Source: Tardiphaga sp.
Lineage (GTDB): Bacteria; Pseudomonadota; Alphaproteobacteria; Rhizobiales; Xanthobacteraceae
NCBI RefSeq assembly: GCF_028290495.1
Contig: NZ_JAQGJT010000099.1
Location: forward strand, 1 to 56,056
DNA: 56,056 bases
Direction: 5' to 3'
Positions 46,603-55,186 of the stretch are shown in pieces (the stretch's first letter is position 1; every line of letters starts with the position of its first letter). The translations under genes and the position numbers were made by a program. Under the pieces are notes generated by a model. It was not told the DNA's origin and ran no database searches. It saw nothing but the letters and a program-made list of their open reading frames with translations.

Positions 46603-47382
46603 GTGACTGAGCGTGTGACGTTGATAACCGGCGCTTCGGCGGGAATCGGCGCCGAACTGGCCCGGGTCTTCGCGTCGAATGGCCATAGACTGGCGCTGGT
46701 CGCGCGCCGCGCCGAGCGGTTGCAGGCACTGGCTGGCGAGTTCGTCGCCAACGGCCACGCCGCGCCGATCATCATCCCCTGCGATCTCGCAGCGCGCGGT
46801 GCCGGCGATCAGATTGCGGCGGCACTGGCCGAGGCCGGCGTCGAAGTAGATTACATCGTCAATAACGCCGGCTTCGGCATGTTCGGCCGCGCCGTCGAGA
46901 TGGACCGCGACCAGCAGCTCGGTATGCTCGACGTCAATGTCCGGATGCTGACCGACCTGTCGCTGCGCTTCACCGAAAGCATCATCCGTAACAAGGGCGG
47001 CATCCTCAATGTCAGCTCGATTGCCGGCTTTCTGGCGGGGCCGGGCATGGCGGTGTATTACGCCAGCAAGGCGTATGTGCTGCACTTCACCGAAGCGCTG
47101 CACCAGGAGCTCAGTGACAAGGGCGTGCGGGTTACCGCGCTTTGCCCGGGTCCGGTGCCATCGGAATTCCAGCAGCGCGCCGGCTTCGAGCCGGGGATGG
47201 ATTCGGCGATCCTCAACGTGTCCGCCGCCGACGTCGCCGCAGCCGGCTATCGCGGGCTGATGGCCAACAAGCGCATCGTGCTGCCGGGACTGGGCATCAA
47301 GATCGTTCCGTTCCTGCTGCGCTTCTTCCCGCGCGGGTTCGTGGCGGGGGCGGTGGCGAGGTTACAGTTGCGCAGGATGTGA
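46603..47382 (+). CDS. Short-chain dehydrogenase/reductase
   Basis: A 259-aa SDR enzyme. LITGASAGIGAELARVFASN is the cofactor loop, VDYIVNNAGFGMFGRAVEMD holds NNAG, NVSSIAGFLAGPGMAVYYAS followed by KAYVLHF gives the Ser-Tyr-Lys triad, and ALCPGPVPSEF follows. The C-terminal hydrophobic stretch (IKIVPFLLRFFPRGFVAGAV) resembles membrane-associated SDRs that use fatty or steroid substrates. The start is GTG 46603. The substrate is unknown. Confidence 0.93.
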   Translation: MTERVTLITGASAGIGAELARVFASNGHRLALVARRAERLQALAGEFVANGHAAPIIIPCDLAARGAGDQIAAALAEAGVEVDYIVNNAGFGMFGRAVEMDRDQQLGMLDVNVRMLTDLSLRFTESIIRNKGGILNVSSIAGFLAGPGMAVYYASKAYVLHFTEALHQELSDKGVRVTALCPGPVPSEFQQRAGFEPGMDSAILNVSAADVAAAGYRGLMANKRIVLPGLGIKIVPFLLRFFPRGFVAGAVARLQLRRM

Positions 47383-47541
47383 GCGGACGTCGGTCGGAGG
47401 GCGACGGCCGTTGAACACCGCCGCTCCGTCTGAGCGCTTTGCGCCATGTATCCTTGGCTTGATTCGCTTCTGGAAAACCGGAGTTACCTGCTGATCCCCG
47501 AGGCTTTCCTGTCCCCAGGGATTGCGAAGCAAGCGAGGGGA

Positions 47542-47617
<76 letters not shown>

Positions 47618-47808
47618 GATGCGGACCGACCTTGCGGTGCGGTCTGCAATCGCCGCCATTTACAATCCCTGTTAACGGCAAGTCAAGAACGACCGAGACC
47701 ATCCGATTTCACGGCGCTTTTGCTGCGGGGTTCCCTTGTTTGCAGGGGGCCAAGACGATATTTAGCGGGTAGTCGAATCCGCGACCAAACCCGCGAGTCC
47801 TCCCCGCC

Positions 47809-48099
47809 ATGCGTGCCATTCTCGATATCGTACTGATCATCCTCGATCTCTACGTCTGGCTGCTGATTGCCTCGGCGATCCTGTCCTGGCTGATCGCCTT
47901 CAACGTGGTGAACACCCGTAACCAGTTCGTCGCGGCGATTGCCGAGTTCCTGCTCCGCATCACCGAGCCGGTACTGGGACCGATCCGGCGCGCGCTTCCC
48001 AGTCTGGGCGGGTTGGACATCTCGCCGATCGTGCTGATCCTGATCATCATGTTCCTGCAGCGCGTCATCACCTATTATATCTACCCGAACGTCTACTGA
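47809..48099 (+). CDS. YggT-family membrane protein
   Basis: A 96-aa protein with two membrane segments: LIILDLYVWLLIASAILSWL, and LDISPIVLILIIMFLQRVIT. The middle has EFLLRITEPVLGPIRRALPS, the conserved YggT motif 'T-E-P-hydrophobic-L-x-P-x-R'. Proteins of this family help membrane or cell-division homeostasis. It begins the small cluster YggT-DUF167-folD that is common in this group. Confidence 0.92.
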   Translation: MRAILDIVLIILDLYVWLLIASAILSWLIAFNVVNTRNQFVAAIAEFLLRITEPVLGPIRRALPSLGGLDISPIVLILIIMFLQRVITYYIYPNVY

Positions 48100-48107
48100 T
48101 CCCTCGC

Positions 48108-48467
48108 GTGGCCGATGCTTTACGTGATCCCTGGCGCTACTCCACCGGCGGGATCAGCATCGCGCTGCGCGTGACACCGCGCGGCGGGCGCGATGACATC
48201 GACGGGACCGAGACCTTGGCCGACGGCCGCAGCGTGGTGAAGGTGCGGGTCCGCGCTATCGCCGAGGGCGGCGAAGCCAACCGCGCCGTCATCGAGCTGC
48301 TCGCCAAGGCTCTCGGCGTGCGCAAGCGCGACGTCCGGGTATTGTCCGGCATCACGTCAAGGCAGAAACAGATCGCCGTCGACGGCGACCCCAGGAAACT
48401 CGGCGAATTGCTGCGCAGTATCACAGCAGCAAAGTCCGAAAAAGCCAGCGAACAGGATCCGACATGA
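48108..48467 (+). CDS. DUF167 (YggU) family protein
   Basis: A 119-aa protein starting at GTG 48108. [40 protein letters not shown] and [20 protein letters not shown] match the DUF167 fold, including the GGxAN and SGxxSRxK ([13 protein letters not shown]) motifs. It overlaps folD by ATGA, so the two are translationally coupled. Function is not established. Confidence 0.92.
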   Translation: MADALRDPWRYSTGGISIALRVTPRGGRDDIDGTETLADGRSVVKVRVRAIAEGGEANRAVIELLAKALGVRKRDVRVLSGITSRQKQIAVDGDPRKLGELLRSITAAKSEKASEQDPT

Positions 48468-49348
48468 CCGCCCGCATCATCGATGGAAAGATCATTGCCG
48501 CCGAACTGCGCGGGCGCGTCGCCGGCGAAGTCGCGCGCGTACAGCGCGACCACGGCCTGACGCCGGGCCTGGCGGTGGTGCTGGTCGGCAGCGATCCGGC
48601 CAGCGAGGTCTATGTCCGAAGCAAGCACAAGCAGACCCAGGCCGCCGGCATGTCGTCCTTCGAGCACCGGCTGCCGGCCAATGTCGCGCAGGCGGATCTG
48701 CTGGCGCTGGTGGCCAAACTCAACGCCGACCCGGCGGTTCACGGCATCCTGGTACAGCTGCCGCTGCCGAAGGGGCTCGACACCGACGCCGTGGTCAATG
48801 CGATCGACCCCGCCAAGGATGTCGACGGCCTGCATCCGAACAACGCCGGGCGTCTCGCCGGCGGGCTGCCGGCGCTGTCGCCCTGCACGCCGCTCGGCTG
48901 CATTATCCTGACCAAGACAGTGCATCCATCGCTGGAGGGCATGAACGCCATCGTGATCGGTCGCTCCAACCTGGTTGGCCGTCCGCTGGTGCAATTGCTG
49001 CTGAACGAAAACGCCACGGTGACGATTGCGCACTCGCGCTCGCGCGATCTGGCGAAGCTCTGCGCGCAAGCCGACCTGGTCTATGCCGCGGTCGGCCGGC
49101 CGGAGATGGTGCGCGGCAACTGGCTCAAGCCCGGCGCCACGGTGATCGATGTCGGCATCAACCGGCTGCCCGCCGAGGACGGCAAGACGAAGCTCGTCGG
49201 CGATGTCGCTTATTCGGAAGCGCTGGAAGTGGCGGGCGCGATTACCCCGGTGCCGGGCGGCGTAGGCCAGATGACGGTCGCCTGCCTGCTGGTCAATACG
49301 CTGCGCGCGGCCTGTGCGATCCACGGGCTGGCCAGACCGTCGGTGTAG
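48464..49348 (+). CDS. folD: Bifunctional methylenetetrahydrofolate dehydrogenase/cyclohydrolase
   Basis: A 294-aa enzyme for one-carbon folate metabolism. [20 protein letters not shown] contains the YVxxKxK active-site lysine, [20 protein letters not shown] and [20 protein letters not shown] are the folate-binding motifs, and [20 protein letters not shown] is the NADP loop. [19 protein letters not shown] is the C-terminal signature. It follows the DUF167 gene by ATGA overlap. The region after it is a short spacer to the convergent M20 peptidase. Confidence 0.97.
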   Translation: MTARIIDGKIIAAELRGRVAGEVARVQRDHGLTPGLAVVLVGSDPASEVYVRSKHKQTQAAGMSSFEHRLPANVAQADLLALVAKLNADPAVHGILVQLPLPKGLDTDAVVNAIDPAKDVDGLHPNNAGRLAGGLPALSPCTPLGCIILTKTVHPSLEGMNAIVIGRSNLVGRPLVQLLLNENATVTIAHSRSRDLAKLCAQADLVYAAVGRPEMVRGNWLKPGATVIDVGINRLPAEDGKTKLVGDVAYSEALEVAGAITPVPGGVGQMTVACLLVNTLRAACAIHGLARPSV

Positions 49349-49387
49349 CTTCTTCTCCCCACGCGAAAATGCAGGGGCAGATTGAAG

Positions 49388-50869
49388 TCAGTTCGCCGTG
49401 TTCTCCAGCAGCCTTCGATAGAACCGGATCATGTCGCCGTAATTCGCGACGCTGAGCCGTTCGTTGCTGCCATGAAAGCGCTTGAGGTCTTCCGCGGTAG
49501 CGCGCACCGGCGAGAAGCGGAAGATATTGTCGGCAATTTCCACGTATTGCCGTGAATCGGTGGCGGCCACCATCAGGCCGGGTGCTACGACCGCATCCGG
49601 AAAGACTTCACGAATGGTCTGGCTCAGCGCGCGGTAAGACGGCGTGGATGTAGCCGTCGCCGGCGGCGGATCGGTATTGCCCGGCGCAGCAGCGATCACA
49701 ATGCGCTCGTTGTTCACCGCGCGACGCATGTGGTCGACGACACCAGCCTGGGTGTCGCCCGGCAGCAGGCGAAAGTTGACCGTCGCCTCGGCGTGGCCCG
49801 GCAGCACGTTGTCCTTGTCGCCGGCATTGAAGATGGTCAGCGCCGTCGTGGTGCGCACGGTCGCCTCGGTCGGCCCGGTCTTCTCGAATTCGCGCAGCAG
49901 CAGCGGCCTGAACAGCCACAGATTCGACAGTACCACGCGGTTGAAGGCGTTCATCTCCGGCGCCAGCGTGTCGAACATCTCGCCGACGGTGGGCGGAATC
50001 CGCATCGGCAGCCGACTGTCCTCAAGCCGGACCAGCGCCGCACTCAGCATCCCGATAGCGGTATCTCGCGGCGGCATCGAGGAATGGCCGGGCGTCGCCT
50101 GCGCTTTCAGGGAGAACGTCGCGTAGCCCTTCTCGGCGACGCCGATCAATGCCGCGGGCCGGTTCAGCCCCTTCAGAATTCCTTCCGTAATGATCAGACC
50201 TTCATCGAGGACGAAATCGAGCCGGACGCCCCGCGCGGCCAAGAGAGCGGCGATCGCGCTGGCCCCGCGCATGCCCGTGACTTCCTCATCATGACCGAAC
50301 GCGAAGTAGATGGTGCGCCTGGGCCGGAAACCGTCTTTGGCGAGCGCCTCGGCCGCCTCCAGAATCGCATAGAGGTTGCCCTTGTCGTCCCAGGAGCCGC
50401 GCCCCCAGATGAAGCCGTCGCTGACCACCCCGTCGAACGGCGGATGCTGCCAATCCTTCTCGGTGCCCGGCGCGACCGGCACGACATCCTGGTGGGCCAG
50501 CACGGCCATCGGCTTCGCCGCGGGATCGGAGCCCTGCCACGTATAAAGCAGGCTGTAGCCACCCACCGTTTCGCGGCTGGTGGCCGCATGGAACGCCGGA
50601 AAGCTGGCGGCAATGTGCGCCTGCAGGCCGCGAAAGGCGTCGGCGGAGTGATCGGGATCGGCGATGTCCGCAATGGTGCGGAAGCGGATCGCGTCACCAA
50701 GGCGCGCCGCGGCGGCGGCTTCATCGAGCGCCAGGCGCGGAAGGGCCGCGACCTGCAATTGCCGCGAGCCGTGCGTGTAGACGTTGAACAGAAGCACGCC
50801 GGCAACGATGCCAAGCGCCAAAAGCGCCAGCACGACCACATTTCGGATCAGGCGGATCAACCGGCGCAT
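49388..50869 (-). CDS. M20-family metallopeptidase (carboxypeptidase S-like), membrane anchored
   Basis: A 493-aa protein with an N-terminal signal anchor (about residues 8-30, IRNVVVLALLALGIVAGVLL). The M20 metal ligands are visible: AVLAHQDVVPVAPGTEKDWQ, GRGSWDDKGNLYAILEAAE, YFAFGHDEEVTGMRGASA, LDEGLI and the last ligand in the C-terminal RATAEDLKRFHGSNERLSVA. The lid domain has ATPGHSSMPPRDTAIGMLSA. The order is like CPS1/PM20D1. It likely cuts short peptides or N-acyl amino acids in the periplasm; the exact substrate is unknown. Confidence 0.9.
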   Translation of the reverse strand: MRRLIRLIRNVVVLALLALGIVAGVLLFNVYTHGSRQLQVAALPRLALDEAAAAARLGDAIRFRTIADIADPDHSADAFRGLQAHIAASFPAFHAATSRETVGGYSLLYTWQGSDPAAKPMAVLAHQDVVPVAPGTEKDWQHPPFDGVVSDGFIWGRGSWDDKGNLYAILEAAEALAKDGFRPRRTIYFAFGHDEEVTGMRGASAIAALLAARGVRLDFVLDEGLIITEGILKGLNRPAALIGVAEKGYATFSLKAQATPGHSSMPPRDTAIGMLSAALVRLEDSRLPMRIPPTVGEMFDTLAPEMNAFNRVVLSNLWLFRPLLLREFEKTGPTEATVRTTTALTIFNAGDKDNVLPGHAEATVNFRLLPGDTQAGVVDHMRRAVNNERIVIAAAPGNTDPPPATATSTPSYRALSQTIREVFPDAVVAPGLMVAATDSRQYVEIADNIFRFSPVRATAEDLKRFHGSNERLSVANYGDMIRFYRRLLENTAN

Positions 50870-50927
50870 CGAAGCTAGGCCCTCGCGCTGATGAATGACG
50901 AAGGCCCGCGGCCTCCGTCGGACGTGC

Positions 50928-50961
50928 CAGAGCCCGTTCCGATCGATCGAAACGGGCTCTG
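50928..50961. terminator. Hairpin, likely terminator between ppa and M20 gene
   Basis: CAGAGCCCGTT (50928-50938) and AACGGGCTCTG (50951-50961) form an 11-bp stem; the inner CGATCGATCG can pair further. TATTTTC follows on the plus strand. It lies downstream of ppa on the minus strand, although the T-run on that side is weak. Confidence 0.6.
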
Positions 50962-51018
50962 TATTTTCGGTCAGGCGCGCTTCTCAACGCGACCGGTATC
51001 GACGTCGCTCGAAAGCGC

Positions 51019-51564
51019 TTAAGCCTTTGCGGACTTCGCTGCCTTGGCGCGCTCTACGCCCTCGAGGATCAGGCGGTGGGCATCGGCGGCATCGCCCCAG
51101 CGCACCACCTTGACCCACTTGCCGGGCTCGAGATCCTTGTAGTGCTCGAAGAAGTGCTGGATCTGCTGCAGCGTGATTTCCGGCAGATCGCTGTAGTTCT
51201 TCACCTTGTCGTAGCGCTGCGTCAGCTTCGAGCTGGGCACCGCGATGATCTTCTCGTCCTGGCCGCCCTCATCTTCCATCAGCAGCACGCCGACCGGGCG
51301 CACGCTCATCACCGCGCCGGGCACGATGGCGCGGGTGTTGGCGACCAGCACGTCGCACGGATCGCCGTCGCCGGAGAGGGTGTGCGGAATGAAGCCGTAG
51401 TTACCGGGGTAGCGCATCGGCGTGTAGAGGAAGCGGTCGACCATCAGCGCGCCGGAGTCCTTGTCCATCTCGTATTTGATAGGCTCACCGCCGACCGGCA
51501 CTTCGATGACCACGTTGACTTCATGGGGCGGGTTGACGCCAAGCTTGATTGCGTCAATGAGCAT
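51019..51564 (-). CDS. ppa: Inorganic pyrophosphatase (family I)
   Basis: A 181-aa enzyme that splits pyrophosphate. [46 protein letters not shown] and [20 protein letters not shown] carry the conserved acidic residues (DGDPCDVL and the later ones), with [20 protein letters not shown] at the C-terminus. CTGGAG precedes ATG 51564. Length is normal. Confidence 0.97.
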   Translation of the reverse strand: MLIDAIKLGVNPPHEVNVVIEVPVGGEPIKYEMDKDSGALMVDRFLYTPMRYPGNYGFIPHTLSGDGDPCDVLVANTRAIVPGAVMSVRPVGVLLMEDEGGQDEKIIAVPSSKLTQRYDKVKNYSDLPEITLQQIQHFFEHYKDLEPGKWVKVVRWGDAADAHRLILEGVERAKAAKSAKA

Positions 51565-51645
51565 CGGAAACTCCAGAATGTTGAGTGTGGCAGACGAACG
51601 ATTGAATCCGGCCATCGTCTACCGGATATCGACGCGTCCCGCCAA

Positions 51646-52155
51646 TCAATTGGTCCAGGCGAAGGCCACCTTGTCGAGCGACTTCGGCCCGAAACGCTCC
51701 GAGGAACGGGCGACCATGCGGCCACCGAGCGCGCGGTAAAACTCGGTGGCGCCCTCATTGTCCGACAGCGCCCAGATCACCATGCTCTTCAGCCCGCTCT
51801 GCGCCAGATCGCGCTTGGCGGAAGCGAAAAGCCGGCGACCGAAGCCAAGGCCCTGGAATTCCGGACGCAGGTAAAGCTCGTAGATCTCGCCTTCGAACTG
51901 CAGGCTGCGGGCGCGGTTGCGACCGTAATTGGCATAACCGGCGACCTTGTCTCCGAAGCACAACACGCTCACGCGGCTACCCTTGCGGATCGCCGAATCC
52001 CACCATTGCGGGCCGCGGCGGTTGATCAGCTTCTCCAGCTCCGGGCCGGGGATCAGGCCCTGATAGGCCGAACGCCAGGCTTCATCATGCGTGGAGGCCA
52101 CCGCGGAAGCATCCGCAGCCTTGGCCGGTCGAACCTCGATCAGGATTGTGCTCAT
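51646..52155 (-). CDS. GNAT-family N-acetyltransferase
   Basis: A 169-aa acetyltransferase. TILIEVRPAKAADASAVAST, HDEAWRSAYQGLIPGPELEK, FEGEIYELYLRPEFQGLGFG followed by RRLFASAKRDL (the acetyl-CoA loop) and ALSDNEGATEFYRALGGRMV. The pattern 'AWRxAYxGLIPxxxL' is typical of a common single-domain GNAT group. It is in the same direction as ppa, 81 bases upstream of its start. Substrate unknown. Confidence 0.9.
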   Translation of the reverse strand: MSTILIEVRPAKAADASAVASTHDEAWRSAYQGLIPGPELEKLINRRGPQWWDSAIRKGSRVSVLCFGDKVAGYANYGRNRARSLQFEGEIYELYLRPEFQGLGFGRRLFASAKRDLAQSGLKSMVIWALSDNEGATEFYRALGGRMVARSSERFGPKSLDKVAFAWTN

Positions 52156-52478
52156 GACGCAATCAAAGCAACTCAGCGCGCGCTGTTCAAGGTGTATCGT
52201 TAATTATGGGTTAACGTGTGGATTTTTCGCATCAGTGGGCAGCGCAAGGTGTTTCAAAAAAATACAGCCGCGACGGCGGCGGACAACCTTGTCCGATTTT
52301 CGGCCGGATGATGTGTCCAAACGCGAGTCCGGCCGCTGTCATGCAAGCGAACGGCTGCGCTCTTCGAGCAAGTGATTCGCGGCATCGAGGTCGTGATCAT
52401 TCCATATGACGGACGGCTGGCGCGGCTGCAGGATTCCGACTACCGCTTTGGAGAGCGCTGCACAGGATCTCCCTGCCG
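52156..52478. other. Intergenic region between divergent genes
   Basis: About 320 bases with no supported gene. A short frame reading RGIEVVIIPYDGRLARLQD is open before 52481 and ends by overlapping the next ATG, but it is too short to call. Promoters for the divergent GNAT and DCC genes should lie here; no strong consensus was seen. Confidence 0.4.
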
Positions 52479-52904
52479 ATGACACCGGGACCGACCGTGA
52501 CCGATCCATGGCCTGACGACGACGTGATCCTCTATGACGGCGTCTGCCTGTTCTGCTCGCACTGGATCCGTTTCATCGCCGCCCGCGACAACGGCCGCTT
52601 CCGCTTCACCGCGATTCAATCCGGCTACGGCGCTCGCTTGGCCGACCACCTTGGTATCGACGCCGCCGATCCCGACACCAACGCCGTGATCCACCGCGGC
52701 GTCGCGCACTTCAAATCCGACGGCGCACTGACTGTGCTGTCGCAACTGCCGGGCTGGGGCTGGGTACGCGTACTCCACGCACTGCCGAAAGGTTTGCGCG
52801 ATCCCGTCTATGGTTTGATCGCAAAAAACCGCTACCGGATTTTTGGGCGGAGTGATGTTTGCGTGGTGCCGGATGCGAAGATGCGCGCGCGAGTGATCGA
52901 GTAG
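52479..52904 (+). CDS. DCC family (DUF393) thiol-disulfide oxidoreductase-like protein
   Basis: A 141-aa protein. VILYDGVCLFCSHWIRFIAA has the family's D-G-x-C-x-x-C motif, FRFTAIQSGYGARLADHLGI and VIHRGVAHFKSDGALTVLSQ follow, and the end KNRYRIFGRSDVCVVPDAKM contains the RY(RxxFG) conserved stretch. It is thought to have a thioredoxin-like fold and possibly a redox role, but the substrate is unknown. It is convergent with the flavin oxidase gene, five bases apart. Confidence 0.92.
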   Translation: MTPGPTVTDPWPDDDVILYDGVCLFCSHWIRFIAARDNGRFRFTAIQSGYGARLADHLGIDAADPDTNAVIHRGVAHFKSDGALTVLSQLPGWGWVRVLHALPKGLRDPVYGLIAKNRYRIFGRSDVCVVPDAKMRARVIE

Positions 52905-52909
52905 CTGAA

Positions 52910-54163
52910 CTACACTTTCGTTCGCGTGCGCGCTGCGATGACCTCCCCCGCCGCCCGCTCTCCCGAATCCCGCGCGCCATGCGCCGTCGAGAAGAAGTGC
53001 GGGGATGTCGCCTCGCCCGCGAAGAACAGCCGGCCGTCGACCGGCGCGGCCAGCATCGCGCGTGCCGCGGCGTGGCCGGGTTTGGCGGCGGAATAGGCGC
53101 CTTGCGAAAAGCTGTCGTGGACCCAGCGGGTTTCGACCAGCGGCGTGAGCCGGCTGCGGTAGTTCGAGCCGAGCAGCGCCACGACTTCGTCGATCGCCTG
53201 CGCCGACAGCGCGCCGTCACCGGCGTCTTCGAGTTCGCGCGCGAACGCGCCGCCGTAAAAGCCTTCGATGCAGGGGCGACCGAACGGACGCAGATGGAAG
53301 CTGCCGACGCCGCTTTGCGTGGCCGCGCCGCGCAGGCCGGCATCCTTCGGCAGATCATCGTCGCCGGAAAGCGCCAGCATCACCTTGTTGTTGGCGCCGA
53401 GCGGCAGGCCAAGCGCGGCATCGACCTTGCCCGGCAAGGGTGGATCAAAGCGGATGGCTTCGCCGGCGATCAAGTTGCTCGGCACGGTGACAATGACTTT
53501 CGCCGCGCTCAGCGTGCCCTTCGACGTTACGATCTTCACGCGCGGGCCGGAGTGATCGATCACGCTGACTTCCGTGTTCAGCGATACCGGGCACGGCGCG
53601 CCATAGGCTGCGATCAGCGCGCCATAGCCGGACGGCAGGCGCCAGTTCACCTCGGTGTTTTCATAGGCGTCCATGTCGTGCAGCGAGACATGGTCGAGTT
53701 CGACGCCGTTGATATAGGTGCTGATGGCGTCGAGCATCGGATTCCAGCGGTTGCCGGGCTCGAGGCACGTGCTGGCCGGCGCATCCGGTCCGTGTTCGGC
53801 GGCGCGCTCGGCGCGCTCGTAGAACGCGTCCGATGCGGCGAAAAAGCTGGCGCGGTCGTCCTTCGAAAACGAGCGGTCATAGCTCTGCTGGCGCCACGGC
53901 GCGCGCGTCTTGTCGATCTCGACACCAAGCCTGCCGGCGATCGCCACAAAGGAATTCTGGTCCGCGGAATGCAGCCAGCCACACCCCATGTCGAACGGGA
54001 TTCCGGGCGCGGCCATCACGGTGCGCGCGCGGCCGCCGATCCGGTCGCGGGCTTCCAGCACGATCACCGACAGACCGGAATTCTCCAGCGCGCGGGCTGC
54101 GCCGAGACCGGCGGCGCCGGCGCCAATGATGGCGACATCAATCTCGGAAGGCAGGTTTGTCAT
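52910..54163 (-). CDS. Flavin-containing amine oxidase (monoamine oxidase-like)
   Basis: A 417-aa FAD enzyme from ATG 54163. VAIIGAGAAGLGAARALENS is the dinucleotide loop, VLEARDRIGGRARTVMAAPG and FDMGCGWLH follow, and the C-terminal LFFAGEATSPHFFSTAHGAR and DSGERAAGEVI match the amine oxidase family. It has no clear covalent FAD Cys. It may oxidise amines or polyamines, or act on a ring sugar or carotenoid; substrate unknown. The longer frame to 54232 is not conserved. Confidence 0.9.
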   Translation of the reverse strand: MTNLPSEIDVAIIGAGAAGLGAARALENSGLSVIVLEARDRIGGRARTVMAAPGIPFDMGCGWLHSADQNSFVAIAGRLGVEIDKTRAPWRQQSYDRSFSKDDRASFFAASDAFYERAERAAEHGPDAPASTCLEPGNRWNPMLDAISTYINGVELDHVSLHDMDAYENTEVNWRLPSGYGALIAAYGAPCPVSLNTEVSVIDHSGPRVKIVTSKGTLSAAKVIVTVPSNLIAGEAIRFDPPLPGKVDAALGLPLGANNKVMLALSGDDDLPKDAGLRGAATQSGVGSFHLRPFGRPCIEGFYGGAFARELEDAGDGALSAQAIDEVVALLGSNYRSRLTPLVETRWVHDSFSQGAYSAAKPGHAAARAMLAAPVDGRLFFAGEATSPHFFSTAHGARDSGERAAGEVIAARTRTKV

Positions 54164-54326
54164 CGCGTGTTCGGCTTTGCGGCAAGGCGCCGGGATGGCA
54201 TCATTCGAAAGATCGCGCGCGCTCACGCGCAAGTGTCGTGACAGCTGGATATCGTCTTGCCTGAATTATTCAAGCTGCGACGACGTTTCAGCCATTATCA
54301 AGACAACCTCGGGAAAGATCGTTCCA

Positions 54327-54992
54327 ATGGCCGACAACACCGATTTCGAACTCTATGGCTTCTGGCGGACATCGGCGACCTACCGGGTCCGGGTGGCGCT
54401 CAACCTGAAGGGCCTGACCGCCCGTGAGCACGATATCAACCTCGACAAAGGCGAGCAGCTCAGTGCGGATTTCCTGGCGATCAATCCGCTGGGCGCCATC
54501 CCGGCGCTGATCGAGAGTGGCCAGCCACCGATGACGGAATCGCTGGCGATCCTCGAATTCATCGACGAGACGCACCCCGCGCCGCCGCTGCTGCCGGCGG
54601 ATCCCCGCGGACGCGCCCGCGTCCGGTCGATTGCCCAGATGCTGGCCGCAGACACCCATCCGCTGATCGTGCCACGGGTGCGGAAATACCTGACGGAGGT
54701 CGGCGGATTCGATCAGGCTGCGGTCAAGGCCTGGATGACGCACTGGTTCGGCACCGGCCTCGCCGCGGTGGAGCGGCGGCTGTCCAGCGAGGCCGCCACC
54801 GGGGCGTTCTGCCACGGCGACGCGGTAACGATCGCAGACATCTGCCTCGGCAGCATCACCGTGCTGGCGCGGGTCAACAAACTGGCGCTGCCACCGCTGC
54901 CCACCATCGATCGCATCATGGCGCGCTGCGAGGCGATGGAGGCTTTCGCCAAGGCCGATCCGATGCAGCAGGCGGGCGCGCCGAAGGCTTAG
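54327..54992 (+). CDS. maiA: Maleylacetoacetate isomerase (zeta-class glutathione S-transferase)
   Basis: A 221-aa enzyme. FELYGFWRTSATYRVRVALN carries the S-x-x-x-R-V-R zeta-class active site (here SATYRVR), LNLKGLTAREHDINLDKGEQ follows, and INPLGAIPALIESGQPPMTE followed by SLAILEFIDET is the glutathione-binding region. It isomerises maleylacetoacetate to fumarylacetoacetate in tyrosine breakdown. The neighbouring hmgA and fahA are not in the window, so another zeta-class substrate remains possible. Start is ATG 54327. Confidence 0.88.
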   Translation: MADNTDFELYGFWRTSATYRVRVALNLKGLTAREHDINLDKGEQLSADFLAINPLGAIPALIESGQPPMTESLAILEFIDETHPAPPLLPADPRGRARVRSIAQMLAADTHPLIVPRVRKYLTEVGGFDQAAVKAWMTHWFGTGLAAVERRLSSEAATGAFCHGDAVTIADICLGSITVLARVNKLALPPLPTIDRIMARCEAMEAFAKADPMQQAGAPKA

Positions 54993-55001
54993 CCGCGTGC
55001 T

Positions 55002-55120
55002 GTCATTCCGGGGCGTGTGGCGTCGCCAACGGCGACGATGCGCGAACCCGGAACCTCGAAATGAGTCACACCTCGGGATTCCGGTTTCGCTCGGGCTGCG
55101 CCCTCGCGCCCCGGAATGAC
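55002..55120. repeat. Intergenic palindromic repeat unit
   Basis: GTCATTCCGGGGCG (55002-55015) is an exact reverse complement of CGCCCCGGAATGAC (55107-55120). The inner part has CGAACCCGGAACCTC and GGGATTCCGGTTTCGC. This is a known type of dispersed intergenic repeat in Bradyrhizobium/Rhodopseudomonas-type genomes. It lies between maiA and typA. Confidence 0.75.
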
Positions 55121-55130
55121 ATACGAAACC

Positions 55131-55158
55131 AAAAATGCCCGGCGCGAGCCGGGCATTT
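55131..55158 (-). terminator. Rho-independent terminator of typA
   Basis: AAATGCCCGGC (55133-55143) and GCCGGGCATTT (55148-55158) form an 11-bp stem with a 4-base loop. On the minus strand the stem is followed by a run of T (ATTTTTGG), so it ends typA transcription. Confidence 0.85.
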
Positions 55159-55186
55159 CAGTATCAGGTGGTCGAGGCGTCGTGGC

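Noticed and set aside
49730..50878. A 382-codon plus-strand frame
   Set aside because: Antisense shadow of the M20 peptidase.
52859..54241. A 460-codon plus-strand frame
   Set aside because: Antisense to the flavin amine oxidase and overlapping the DCC gene; no recognisable domain.
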